A stretch of 11,954 bases of DNA. It comes from an uncultured Plesiomonas sp. (GTDB taxonomy: Bacteria; Pseudomonadota; Gammaproteobacteria; Enterobacterales; CAMTGL01). Positions 1 through 6,980 of this stretch are shown piece by piece (within the stretch, counting starts at the first letter, position 1; every line of letters begins with the position of its first letter). Made by a program: the position numbers and the translations under genes. Under the pieces are notes generated by a model that made no database searches, was not told the origin of the DNA, and saw nothing but the letters and a program-made list of their open reading frames with translations. Where the stretch lies: the NCBI GenBank assembly GCA_947071955.1, contig CAMTGL010000039.1:1-11954 (forward strand). The letters are read 5' to 3'.

Positions 1-806
1 AAGTCATGCAGTGCACGAATATGCCCGAGAAGTAACTGCTTCACCTCAATCAGTGAGGGAGGGGGCAACACTTCTCCTGTCTCCAGATAATGCTGGATTT
101 CCCGAAAGATCCAGGGTCTTCCCTGAGCGGCACGGCCTATCATCAGCGCATCTGCGCCGGTATAGTCCAATACCTCTCTGGCTTTATGCGGGGTAGTGAT
201 ATCGCCATTGGCGATCACTGGTATGGAAACCGCGCGTTTCACAGCCCGAATGCTGTCGTATTCAGCATGGCCCGTAAACAGGCACGCACGAGTGCGGCCA
301 TGAATAGCAAGCGCCTGAATGCCACAGCGTTCTGCAATTTGGGCTATTTCGACACAGTTGCGATTATCCTGATCCCATCCAGTCCGAATTTTTAGGGTTA
401 CTGGAACGTCAACGGCATTAACAACGGCCGTTAAAATTTGTTCAACCAGCGTAGGATGCTGTAAGAGAGCAGAACCTGCTAGCTTACGGTTAATCTTTTT
501 GGCTGGGCAACCCATATTGATATCAATGATTTGAGCACCATACTGCACGTTAGCGCGCGCTGCTCCTGCCATATCGTCAGGATCTGCACCCGCAATTTGT
601 ACACTACGAATACCCGGCTCATCGGTATGTACCATACGCAGGCGGGATTTATCAGTATGCCAGACCTCAGGGTTTGAGGACATCATCTCTGATACCGCCA
701 TGCCAGCCCCCATCTCGTGACAGAGCTGCCGAAATGGTCGGTCAGTAATACCGGCCATAGGCGCTACGATCAATTGATTGTTAAGTTTATAAGGGCCGAT
801 ACGCAT
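1..806 (-). CDS. dusB: tRNA-dihydrouridine synthase B, 3' end cut off by the window
   Basis: FMN-dependent enzyme that reduces specific uridines in the tRNA D-loop to dihydrouridine in the cytoplasm. The reading frame is open from ATG at 806 to base 1, giving 268 residues; E. coli DusB has about 321, so roughly 50 C-terminal residues lie outside the window. Seen in order: the N-terminal flavin-binding stretch APMAGITDRPFR (15-26), SEMMSSNP (39-46), the catalytic-cysteine motif NMGCPAKK with Cys100, TLKIRTGW (137-144), IHGRTR (168-173), IANGDI (198-203) and the phosphate-binding IGRAAQGRPWIF (223-234). These match DusB rather than DusA or DusC. The ATG gives the conserved MRIG start but has no clear Shine-Dalgarno sequence. 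In E. coli dusB is co-transcribed with fis and follows prmA; fis would lie beyond the left edge. Here an exporter operon separates dusB from prmA. Identification is firm. Confidence 0.97.
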   Translation of the reverse strand, partial: MRIGPYKLNNQLIVAPMAGITDRPFRQLCHEMGAGMAVSEMMSSNPEVWHTDKSRLRMVHTDEPGIRSVQIAGADPDDMAGAARANVQYGAQIIDINMGCPAKKINRKLAGSALLQHPTLVEQILTAVVNAVDVPVTLKIRTGWDQDNRNCVEIAQIAERCGIQALAIHGRTRACLFTGHAEYDSIRAVKRAVSIPVIANGDITTPHKAREVLDYTGADALMIGRAAQGRPWIFREIQHYLETGEVLPPPSLIEVKQLLLGHIRALHD

Positions 807-837
807 TGACTGAAAGGTAACCACTCTGTGCCTGTAA

Positions 838-851
838 GGGCGCGTATATTA
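838..851 (-). promoter_or_regulatory. Candidate dusB promoter -10 with GC-rich discriminator
   Basis: On the minus strand TAATAT (851-846) is followed directly by ACGCGCCC (845-838), a GC-rich discriminator, and the predicted start of transcription lies about 33 bases before the dusB ATG. No convincing -35 hexamer is seen at 16-18 bases (TTTCCT at 17). A GC-rich stretch just after the -10 is typical of promoters under negative stringent (ppGpp) control, and the E. coli dusB-fis promoter is known to be of that class. The assignment here is inference from position and composition. Confidence 0.4.
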
Positions 852-989
852 CGCACTTTTTCAGTCGGAGGAAAGGCCAAACTTTGAACACTTGCGGGAA
901 CTTTTATAGTCAAGCGATTTTTTCGGCTATCAGGGCTATGCAGCGTACAAAAAACAGGCATACTTTAAAAAAGTGTTTCATTTACGTAT

Positions 990-1041
990 TTGCTCTATTC
1001 CCAGCTAAATCATTACAATGGAAGACATTACACGATAAGGA
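990..1041 (+). promoter_or_regulatory. Candidate exporter promoter and ribosome binding site
   Basis: TACAAT at 1014-1019 is a good -10, with TTGCTC (990-995) as a weak -35 at an 18-base spacing. An alternative pair is TTTACG (981-986) with CTAAAT (1005-1010). Transcription from TACAAT would begin near 1026, downstream of the in-frame TTG at 990, which argues that translation starts later. AAGGA at 1037-1041 is the only Shine-Dalgarno-like sequence and lies 11 bases before the ATG at 1053. A perfect 13-bp dyad, ACTTT-AAA-AAAGT, at 962-974 lies just upstream and could be a regulator site, but its AT-rich simplicity makes this weak. Confidence 0.35.
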
Positions 1042-1052
1042 TTACGATTAGC

Positions 1053-2480
1053 ATGCGGTTAATGCATTGGAAATTTACGTTGTCAGCCTTTTCACTGGCA
1101 TTTTTTTTATTACCGGCGTCTGATACTGCATGGGCTGAACCGGTCAGGTTCGATCAGGCGTGGCAGACGCTTCAGCAGGTGAATGACGGGTTAAAAGCGG
1201 AGCTGTCAGCGGCTGAGCGCTCACAAAAAATGGCCGAAGCAACGGATGGGCTGGATCTGCCTAAAATTGATTTAACCGGAAGTATTACGCGGTTAAGTGA
1301 TCCTTTATCGCTCGATTTGAAAGATATGCAGCCTTTTCCTTCTCTTGTTTCAAATCCACGTATTCAATCGCTTTTGGCGGCGTTAGGTTCTGATTCTAAA
1401 TTAGGCCCTTTGTTGCAAGGGTTAAAAAATCTGCCGACAGAGACTGATCTTTCCAACCAAACGGTAAAAACAGCGGGCGTTAATGCGCTGTGGGTTATCT
1501 ATTCTGGTGGTCGTATCAGTGCGGCGCAAACTGCGGCATATGCCCAAGCCGATGAAGCTCGGCAACAGTTTGCCTTAAAACGTCTGCAAGCTTTTTCTGA
1601 TTTAACCCGCTTTTACTACGGTGTGACGCTGGCTAAAAACGTGTATCAAACTCGTCAACAAGTGGCGACTGCACTGAATCAGCATTTACAGCATGCGATT
1701 AAACTTGAGCAGCAAGGGCAAATTGCCAAAGTAGAGCGTACATCGGCGCAGGTGGCCTATGATCGTGCACAGGTTGATGCTGAAAATGCGCGTCGTGAGC
1801 TGGAAATTGCCCAACTGGTGTTGGATGAGTTGCTGCACAAAGAGGGGGTACAACCTACATCGCCACTGGTGACACGATTAACGCTGCCGAGTATGCCTGC
1901 GCTGGTGAAGACGGCTTTGCAAGCGAATCCGGCAATCTCACTGCTTGATGCGAAAGATAAGCAAGCTGAAAGTTTAGAGAAGGCAGAGCGTGGCCGTTAT
2001 TTGCCAAATGTAGCTGCAGTTGGTAATTACAATTTGTATCACGATGACAGCATTTTAGGTGAGCGTGCGCCTGACTGGATGGTGGGGTTGGGTGTAACGA
2101 TCCCTTTGGTGGATAACAGCGGGCGTAATGATCTACTGGCTGCGGCGCATATTGCTCGCAAAGAGGTGGGATACCGCCGTGCAGAGTTAGAACGCCAATT
2201 GAAAGTGGGTGTTGAGCAGGCTTACCGGGAATTGGAGCAGGCAAAGACTGAGTATGACTCGTTAAAATCGAGCCAAGTACTGGCACAAGAGAACTTTCAG
2301 CTGCGTAACAAGGCGTTTGAACAGGGCTTGGCAACATCATTGGATGTGGTGGATGCCAGAATGACGCAATCGGCGATTGATACGCAGCGGTTGGCGGCAA
2401 GTTACCGGATGACGACTGCACTTTCGAAATTATTGGCCTTGTCAGGGCAACCTGATGCATTTAACCGCTACCAGCAGTAA
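1053..2480 (+). CDS. TolC-family outer membrane efflux protein
   Basis: Outer-membrane channel expected to form a trimer spanning the outer membrane and periplasm, and to join the adaptor encoded next door. From ATG 1053 the product has 475 residues; ATG 1062 is an alternative, and an in-frame TTG at 990 would put 21 extra residues ahead of the signal peptide, so it is rejected. Residues 1-28 form a signal peptide (hydrophobic core about 9-21, likely cut after AWA-28). The mature part shows the TolC two-repeat plan: beta segments near 70-80 and 138-152, helical coiled coil about 155-260, a second beta pair near 317-330 and 341-352 (GLGVTIPLVD), and coiled coil about 360-465 containing the family-typical FEQGLATSLDVVDA (422-435). 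About 55 residues (82-136) are inserted between the first two beta segments, longer than in E. coli TolC. The stop lies 35 bases before the adaptor start. Substrate unknown. Confidence 0.92.
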   Translation: MRLMHWKFTLSAFSLAFFLLPASDTAWAEPVRFDQAWQTLQQVNDGLKAELSAAERSQKMAEATDGLDLPKIDLTGSITRLSDPLSLDLKDMQPFPSLVSNPRIQSLLAALGSDSKLGPLLQGLKNLPTETDLSNQTVKTAGVNALWVIYSGGRISAAQTAAYAQADEARQQFALKRLQAFSDLTRFYYGVTLAKNVYQTRQQVATALNQHLQHAIKLEQQGQIAKVERTSAQVAYDRAQVDAENARRELEIAQLVLDELLHKEGVQPTSPLVTRLTLPSMPALVKTALQANPAISLLDAKDKQAESLEKAERGRYLPNVAAVGNYNLYHDDSILGERAPDWMVGLGVTIPLVDNSGRNDLLAAAHIARKEVGYRRAELERQLKVGVEQAYRELEQAKTEYDSLKSSQVLAQENFQLRNKAFEQGLATSLDVVDARMTQSAIDTQRLAASYRMTTALSKLLALSGQPDAFNRYQQ

Positions 2481-2500
2481 CTGCGCGTCAGACATATATT

Positions 2501-2506
2501 TAGGTG
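2501..2506 (+). promoter_or_regulatory. Ribosome binding site that decides the adaptor start
   Basis: AGGTGA (2502-2507) matches the anti-Shine-Dalgarno consensus and lies 8-9 bases before ATG 2516. The upstream in-frame GTG at 2504 is itself part of this element and has no ribosome binding site of its own, so ATG 2516 is the preferred start. Confidence 0.6.
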
Positions 2507-2515
2507 AAAAAACAG

Positions 2516-3499
2516 ATGAATAAGAAGAGTAAATCGATCGCGGCAGTGGTGGGTGTAGGTGTTGTTGTGGCGTTAATCATGAGCTATTTTTCGGCATATG
2601 ATAATGACACTGCGCTGATGCAGGGGCAAATAGAGGCGCAGCAATATTTTGTCTCTGCCAAAGTACCGGGCCGTATCGAAACGGTTTTGGTACAAAAGGG
2701 GCAACAGGTTAAGCAGGGCGATCCGATGTTTGTGCTCTCAACCCCTGAGCTTGATGCCAAATTGAATCAAGCCAAAGCCGGAGAAGCCGCTGCTGGCGCG
2801 ATGCGTCAAGAGGTTGATAATGGTGCGCGCAGTCAGCAGATTGCGGCAGCCAAAGATCAGTGGCTAAAAGCGAAAGCTGCAGCCATTTTATCCGAGAAAA
2901 CCTACCAACGTATCAATGCGCTTTTTCGTGATGGCGTGATGGCAGAGCAAAAGCGTGATGAGGCGAAAACGGCATGGCAGGCGGCAAAATATACTGAGCA
3001 GGCGGCTTTTCAGCAATATCAGCTGGCAGTAGAGGGCTCACGCAAGGGTGAGAAATTAGCCGCTGCTGAGAAAGAGAAGATGGCGGCGGCTGCGGTTGCT
3101 GAAGTTCAGGCCTACCTGAAAGATGCTGAGTTGATGGCATACCATGATGGTATGGTTGATCAGGTTTTGCTACACCCTGGTGAGCTTGCTCCGGCCGGTT
3201 TTCCGGTGGTGACCTTGGTTGATCTGAATAATGCATGGGCGCTGTTTCAGGTACGGGAAGATAATTTAGCTCAGTTCAAACAAGGTGATGTATTTAATGT
3301 ACGCATTCCGGCATTGAGCAAGGATAAAACCTATGCGTTTAAAGTTAGCTATATCAGTGTGATGGGCGATTACGCAACATGGCGTACTACGCAACCTGGC
3401 CGTGGCTATGATATGCGTACATTCCAGATTGAGCTACGTCCGGTTGAGCCGGTTGAAGGGCTGCGTGTCGGGATGACCGTGCTGCTGGAGGCGAAGTGA
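2516..3499 (+). CDS. HlyD-family periplasmic adaptor (membrane fusion) protein
   Basis: Periplasmic adaptor that would bridge the inner-membrane permeases to the TolC-like channel. It has 327 residues from ATG 2516, similar to the adaptors of the E. coli YbhG and YhiI type. A short positive N-terminus precedes one transmembrane anchor (about 8-27). Next come the first half of the biotinyl-lipoyl-like domain (VSAKVPGRIETVLVQKGQQV, 46-65), a long alanine- and charge-rich alpha-helical hairpin (about 79-203), the second lipoyl half (YHDGMVDQVLLHPGELAPAG, 209-228) and a beta-barrel/membrane-proximal part to the end (EGLRVGMTVLLEAK). This order is diagnostic of the family. The stop codon overlaps the GTG start of the first permease, so adaptor and permease are probably translationally coupled. 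Whether ATG 2516 or GTG 2504 is used changes the protein by four residues only. Substrate cannot be read from the sequence. Confidence 0.92.
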   Translation: MNKKSKSIAAVVGVGVVVALIMSYFSAYDNDTALMQGQIEAQQYFVSAKVPGRIETVLVQKGQQVKQGDPMFVLSTPELDAKLNQAKAGEAAAGAMRQEVDNGARSQQIAAAKDQWLKAKAAAILSEKTYQRINALFRDGVMAEQKRDEAKTAWQAAKYTEQAAFQQYQLAVEGSRKGEKLAAAEKEKMAAAAVAEVQAYLKDAELMAYHDGMVDQVLLHPGELAPAGFPVVTLVDLNNAWALFQVREDNLAQFKQGDVFNVRIPALSKDKTYAFKVSYISVMGDYATWRTTQPGRGYDMRTFQIELRPVEPVEGLRVGMTVLLEAK

Positions 3500-4659
3500 A
3501 ACCGGGATTACGAGCAACCGCATGGCGTGAGTGGCAGCGGATCTTACATGATCGCTGGATCTTTGCGCTGACGGTCTGGCTGCCTCCGCTGTTTTTTGTC
3601 TTGATCTGGGCCATTTTTAATTCGGGGATCCCAAAAGATCTGCCGGTAGTGATCCTCGATCAAGATCACAGCCAGCTATCACGTGAGCTAACTCGCCGTT
3701 TTGAGGCATCACCCGCATTGCATGTGGCTTATGAAGCCAATAGCCTGCGTGAGGGGATGTCACTGGTACGTAGCGGTAAAGCGTATGCACTGATTATGCT
3801 GCCTTACCGGCTTGATACGGATGTCAAACTGCACCTTAGCCCTGCAGTCACGGCTTATTACAACAGCCAATATGTGCTGATTGGAAAAGCAGTTAATACC
3901 GCGTTGCAGAGCACCATATTAACCATGGCTGCCCAGCAGGGAGTTCAGGTTCATCTGGCTACAGGTGAAAATATTTATCAAGCGCTAGGGCAAGCTGTTC
4001 CAACACAGAGCCAGTACACCCCGCTGTATAATATTGGCATGAATTATGTGCCGTTTTTGGTGACAGCGGTGATCCCTGGGATCTGGCAAATATTCCTGAT
4101 CAGTATTGTGATTGCTGCATTGGGCCTGGAGTTTCGCGAGAGCAATGGCGCAGCATGGCTACAGTCAGCTAATGGTTGTTTGGGTAAAGCGTTTGCCGGA
4201 AAAATGCTGCCGTACGCGCTGATCAGTGCGGTACAAGGGGCACTGTTTTTATGGGGCGTATTTGGTTGGTTGGACTGGCCGATTGAGGGCAGTATTCCAG
4301 TAATCCTATTGGCGCAGTGGCTGATGATTGGTGCCTATGTTGCTATGGGAACGCTGCTGTATTGCACCAGTTTTCACTATGGCCGTGCGGCCAGTACTGC
4401 GGCAGCCTACTCCGCGCCTGCATTTGCCTTTATGGGTGTTACTTTTCCGGCAGCCAATATGCCGGGCTTTGCACAGTTTTGGTCAGATATCCTGCCGGTA
4501 TCACACTATATTCAGGTGCAAATTCAGCAGGTAAATTATGCCGCATCGTGGGCGGTATCATGGCGTAGCATGTCTGATTTGCTGTGGTTTTGGTTGGTGA
4601 TCCCGCTAGCATTGTTACTGTTGCGTGCTCGCTTACGTAAACTGGGGAGTCTGCAATGA
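3496..4659 (+). CDS. ABC-2 type transporter permease, first of two
   Basis: Integral inner-membrane protein of 387 residues with the layout of the ABC-2 permease group that includes E. coli YbhS, YbhR and YhhJ. There is one transmembrane helix near 22-42, a large periplasmic domain (about 45-183) carrying VVILDQDHSQLSREL (51-65), then five helices near 185-210, 237-258, 267-290, 299-318 and 361-377. The segment MGVTFPAANMPGFAQFWSDILPVSHYIQ (313-340, interrupted here only for naming) is the typical conserved end region of this family. The start is GTG 3496, overlapping the adaptor stop (GTGA), with GGAGG at 3487-3491 as ribosome binding site. The stop overlaps the ATG of the next permease. No ATP-binding domain is fused to it and none is encoded beside it. 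Role in export is inferred from family and operon; substrate unknown. Confidence 0.9.
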   Translation: MKPGLRATAWREWQRILHDRWIFALTVWLPPLFFVLIWAIFNSGIPKDLPVVILDQDHSQLSRELTRRFEASPALHVAYEANSLREGMSLVRSGKAYALIMLPYRLDTDVKLHLSPAVTAYYNSQYVLIGKAVNTALQSTILTMAAQQGVQVHLATGENIYQALGQAVPTQSQYTPLYNIGMNYVPFLVTAVIPGIWQIFLISIVIAALGLEFRESNGAAWLQSANGCLGKAFAGKMLPYALISAVQGALFLWGVFGWLDWPIEGSIPVILLAQWLMIGAYVAMGTLLYCTSFHYGRAASTAAAYSAPAFAFMGVTFPAANMPGFAQFWSDILPVSHYIQVQIQQVNYAASWAVSWRSMSDLLWFWLVIPLALLLLRARLRKLGSLQ

Positions 4660-5843
4660 CATTGGGCCAAATTTGGCGGGAAGAGGTGCGTGCGCTGAGT
4701 AAAAATGCGGCCATTTTAATGACCGTTTTTGTCGGGCTGATTTTTTACTCGGTGCTCTATCCGCAGCCCTATTCACATCAGGTGGTTACCAGCATGCCGG
4801 TGGCGGTGTGGGATAGTGATCACTCAGCCTTAAGTCGGCAGTTTATCCGTATGGTTGAGGCTACACCACAAGTTGAAATAACCCATAATGCAACCTCACA
4901 GCAAGAGGCTGATCAGTGGCTGCAAAGTGGTGAGGTGCATGGCTTATTGGTTATTCCACAGCATTTTTCCCGTGATGTATTGATGGGAAAAAGCCCGGTA
5001 ATTGCCGCTGCCGGTGATGCCAGTTATTTTCTGGTCTATTCATCCATTATCGAAGGGATTGCGCGTGCAGCCGGCACACTTGGCGCGCAGGTTAAGGTGA
5101 CCAAAGAGCTGATGCAGGGTACACCTTATCAGGGAACACTGGGAACTGCATTACCGTTACGGGCACAAACTGAGGCACTGTTTAACCCTTCTATTGGCTA
5201 TATTGCCTATATCGTTCCTGCGGTATTTGTACTGATTTTACATCAGACATTGCTGATTGCAGCGGGCATTCAAACAGCAGAATATAAAGAGCGGACGCTC
5301 GGTGGTGAACGCGGTTACTGGCAAACCGTGTCACCGTGGAAATTGCTGTTGGCGCGTGGTCTGGTTTTTGTACCGTTGTATCTGGTGGCCGCCATGTACT
5401 ATCTGGGAACATGCTTTGATTACTACAATGTGGTGCGACAAGCGAATCCGTGGATATTGCTGCTGCTTTGTACCTTGCTGTTTTGGACAACCTACTGCTT
5501 TGCGGTGATGATTACATTTTTCATGACTCGGCGGGAAACGCCGACCCAAGCAGTACTGATCTCTTCACTGCCGATGGTGTTTACCGCCGGATTTGTGTGG
5601 CCGATTATTGCTATTCCTGAGCCCATTATTTGGCTAGCGCGTTTAATCCCCGGTGTGAATGGTATTGAACTGATGGTGCAATATAACCAAATGGGGGCAT
5701 CATTAAGTGAAGCGTCTGATCCGTTATTGCGTTTAGGCATACAAGCGGTGGTGTATACCGTTTTGGCAGGATGGGTGTTGTTGCACAGCCAGCGTTTAGC
5801 GGTGAATAAGGTTGTTAGCGTGTCGGCTGAAAAAGCGGTTTAA
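4656..5843 (+). CDS. ABC-2 type transporter permease, second of two
   Basis: A 395-residue inner-membrane protein, a diverged paralogue of the preceding gene product with the same plan: a transmembrane helix near 17-34, a periplasmic domain (about 36-178) with the matching motif VAVWDSDHSALSRQF (49-63), and five helices near 181-205, 231-251, 266-289, 297-319 and 359-378. Cytosolic-side TAEYKERTLGGERG (207-220) corresponds to the GLEFRES stretch of the first permease, a position where ABC-2 permeases usually touch their ATPase. The two proteins probably form a heterodimeric membrane core. ATG 4656 overlaps the upstream stop (ATGA) with GGGGAG just before it, indicating coupled translation. 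It is the last gene of the operon, ending about 30 bases before a strong terminator. No ATPase follows. Substrate unknown. Confidence 0.9.
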   Translation: MTLGQIWREEVRALSKNAAILMTVFVGLIFYSVLYPQPYSHQVVTSMPVAVWDSDHSALSRQFIRMVEATPQVEITHNATSQQEADQWLQSGEVHGLLVIPQHFSRDVLMGKSPVIAAAGDASYFLVYSSIIEGIARAAGTLGAQVKVTKELMQGTPYQGTLGTALPLRAQTEALFNPSIGYIAYIVPAVFVLILHQTLLIAAGIQTAEYKERTLGGERGYWQTVSPWKLLLARGLVFVPLYLVAAMYYLGTCFDYYNVVRQANPWILLLLCTLLFWTTYCFAVMITFFMTRRETPTQAVLISSLPMVFTAGFVWPIIAIPEPIIWLARLIPGVNGIELMVQYNQMGASLSEASDPLLRLGIQAVVYTVLAGWVLLHSQRLAVNKVVSVSAEKAV

Positions 5844-5871
5844 CACTCAAATCGTAAGTGATCAGCAAAAT

Positions 5872-5911
5872 AAAACCCCACAGTAGAGTCATTATGCTGT
5901 GGGGTTTTTTT
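5872..5911. terminator. Intrinsic terminator, bidirectional, between convergent operons
   Basis: AAAACCCCACAG (5872-5883) pairs perfectly with CTGTGGGGTTTT (5897-5908) around a 13-base loop. On the plus strand the stem runs into seven T residues (5905-5911), ending the exporter operon. On the minus strand the same stem is followed by TTTTATTTT, so it can also end prmA transcription, whose stop is about 60 bases away. Confidence 0.9.
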
Positions 5912-5968
5912 ATGTTTAATCGCGTGTTATCGGTGCGGCGTGGTGTATTTTACCGCTATTTCGTACCG

Positions 5969-6856
5969 TTATTTTGTACGGGCGATACCGGTAATGCGAC
6001 ACCACTCTTCACGCTCGGCAATCGGATCGAGGGCAAACTGGGCGCGGTAAGCATCGGCAACTGATTCAGCTTGTGACTCTAAAATTCCCGACAAGCCTAA
6101 ATGACCACCGGCTTTTGGCAGTACGCTGATCAGCGGGGCCAGCTCACGCAGCGGGCCGGCCAGAATATTGGCAACCACAACATCACCTTGCAGATCGGCA
6201 GGCTGATCGTGCGGCAAATACAGTTCAAGGCGTTCAGATACACCGTTCCGCTGTGCGTTATCACGGCTGGCAGTGATAGCTTGTGGATCAATATCAATAC
6301 CGATGGCACGGGCTGCACCGAGTTTCAGTGCGGCGATGGCCAAAATGCCCGAACCACAACCGAAATCAATAATGGTTTTCCCTTCCAGATCCAGCCCATC
6401 AAGCCACTCAAGGCACAGCGCGGTGGTTGGGTGTGTACCGGTACCAAATGCTAGACCCGGATCGAGCATCACGTTGACGGCATCAGGCTCTGGGATATCG
6501 CGCCAGCTTGGGCAAATCCATAAACGGCGGCCAAACTGCATTGGGTGGAAATTATCCATCCATTCACGCTCCCAGTCTTTATCTTCGAGCTGCTCGATTT
6601 TATGCACAAAATCGGCAGGTAAAAGCGGGCTGGTGGTGAGTTGTTGCATGACGTCGGCCATGTTCATTTCGGCATCGAATAGCCCCATGACATCAGTATC
6701 GCCCCACAGACGGGTTTCACCGGGTAGCGGTTCAAACACCGGCGTGTCGTGGGAATCCATGAAGGTGACGGAGACAGAGCCGCAATCCATCAGCAGATCG
6801 CCAATGGCTTCGGCTTGTGCGCCGGTCGTGTTCAGTTTCAGTTGAATCCAAGGCAT
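5969..6856 (-). CDS. prmA: Ribosomal protein L11 methyltransferase
   Basis: SAM-dependent methyltransferase that trimethylates ribosomal protein L11 in the cytoplasm. The ATG at 6856 gives MPWIQLKLNTTG, identical to the start of E. coli PrmA, and 295 residues against 293; a longer open frame reaching 6958 adds 34 unconserved residues and is rejected. Seen: substrate-recognition N-terminal domain (1-60), the linker EDKDWEREWMDNFHPMQFG (91-109), LDPGLAFGTGTHPTT (131-145), SAM motif I DFGCGSGILAIAALKLGA (164-181), the acidic GIDIDPQA loop (186-193), VVANILAGPL (227-236) and LGLSGIL (253-259). The C-terminus EEWCRITG is also conserved. In E. coli panF, prmA and dusB are consecutive; here panF keeps its place upstream, but the exporter operon replaces dusB downstream. 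A 200-base spacer with an inverted repeat separates it from panF, so it may have its own promoter. Confidence 0.98.
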   Translation of the reverse strand: MPWIQLKLNTTGAQAEAIGDLLMDCGSVSVTFMDSHDTPVFEPLPGETRLWGDTDVMGLFDAEMNMADVMQQLTTSPLLPADFVHKIEQLEDKDWEREWMDNFHPMQFGRRLWICPSWRDIPEPDAVNVMLDPGLAFGTGTHPTTALCLEWLDGLDLEGKTIIDFGCGSGILAIAALKLGAARAIGIDIDPQAITASRDNAQRNGVSERLELYLPHDQPADLQGDVVVANILAGPLRELAPLISVLPKAGGHLGLSGILESQAESVADAYRAQFALDPIAEREEWCRITGIARTK

Positions 6857-6872
6857 GCTGAGTACTCTCGGT

Positions 6873-6933
6873 TGATCCACAGCGTGATGGTGTGGATGAA
6901 AATGGTGTGAATAAAAAAGAGTTCTGTGGAGAA
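6873..6933. promoter_or_regulatory. Cluster of four DnaA-box-like 9-mers upstream of prmA
   Basis: Compared with TTATCCACA, TGATCCACA (6873-6881, plus) and, on the minus strand, TCATCCACA (6899-6891), TTATTCACA (6914-6906) and TTCTCCACA (6933-6925) each differ at one position. TTATTCACA fits the relaxed consensus TTWTNCACA. The first two also form a 7-bp inverted repeat (ATCCACA / TGTGGAT, 9-base gap) only 17 bases from the prmA ATG. AT-rich runs lie between and beyond them. Binding by DnaA is inference; the repeat could instead be an operator or a leader hairpin. Confidence 0.3.
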
Positions 6934-6980
6934 AAAACCGTTTGGATAGCCAGTACAAAAACTGGTTAGTATATCCCTAA

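Noticed and set aside
770..961. 63-codon minus-strand frame overlapping the dusB start
   Set aside because: It is in a different frame from dusB, has no ribosome binding site and no recognisable motif; it covers the promoter region.
990..1052. TTG-initiated extension of the TolC-like protein by 21 residues
   Set aside because: It would place polar residues before a good signal peptide, lacks a ribosome binding site and probably lies upstream of the transcription start.
1855..2460. 201-codon open frame on the minus strand inside the TolC-like gene
   Set aside because: It is the mirror of a well-supported gene, rich in Pro, His and Ser, with no ribosome binding site or motif.
5858..6064. 68-codon plus-strand frame after the exporter
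   Set aside because: It runs through the terminator and into antisense prmA sequence, so translation is unlikely.
6273..6845. 190-codon open frame on the plus strand inside prmA
   Set aside because: It is antisense to a firmly identified gene, its composition is Ser/Pro-rich as in mirror frames, and it shows no recognisable family.
6857..6958. 34-residue N-terminal extension of PrmA
   Set aside because: The extension is unconserved, while ATG 6856 gives the family N-terminus MPWIQLKLNTTG and the expected length.
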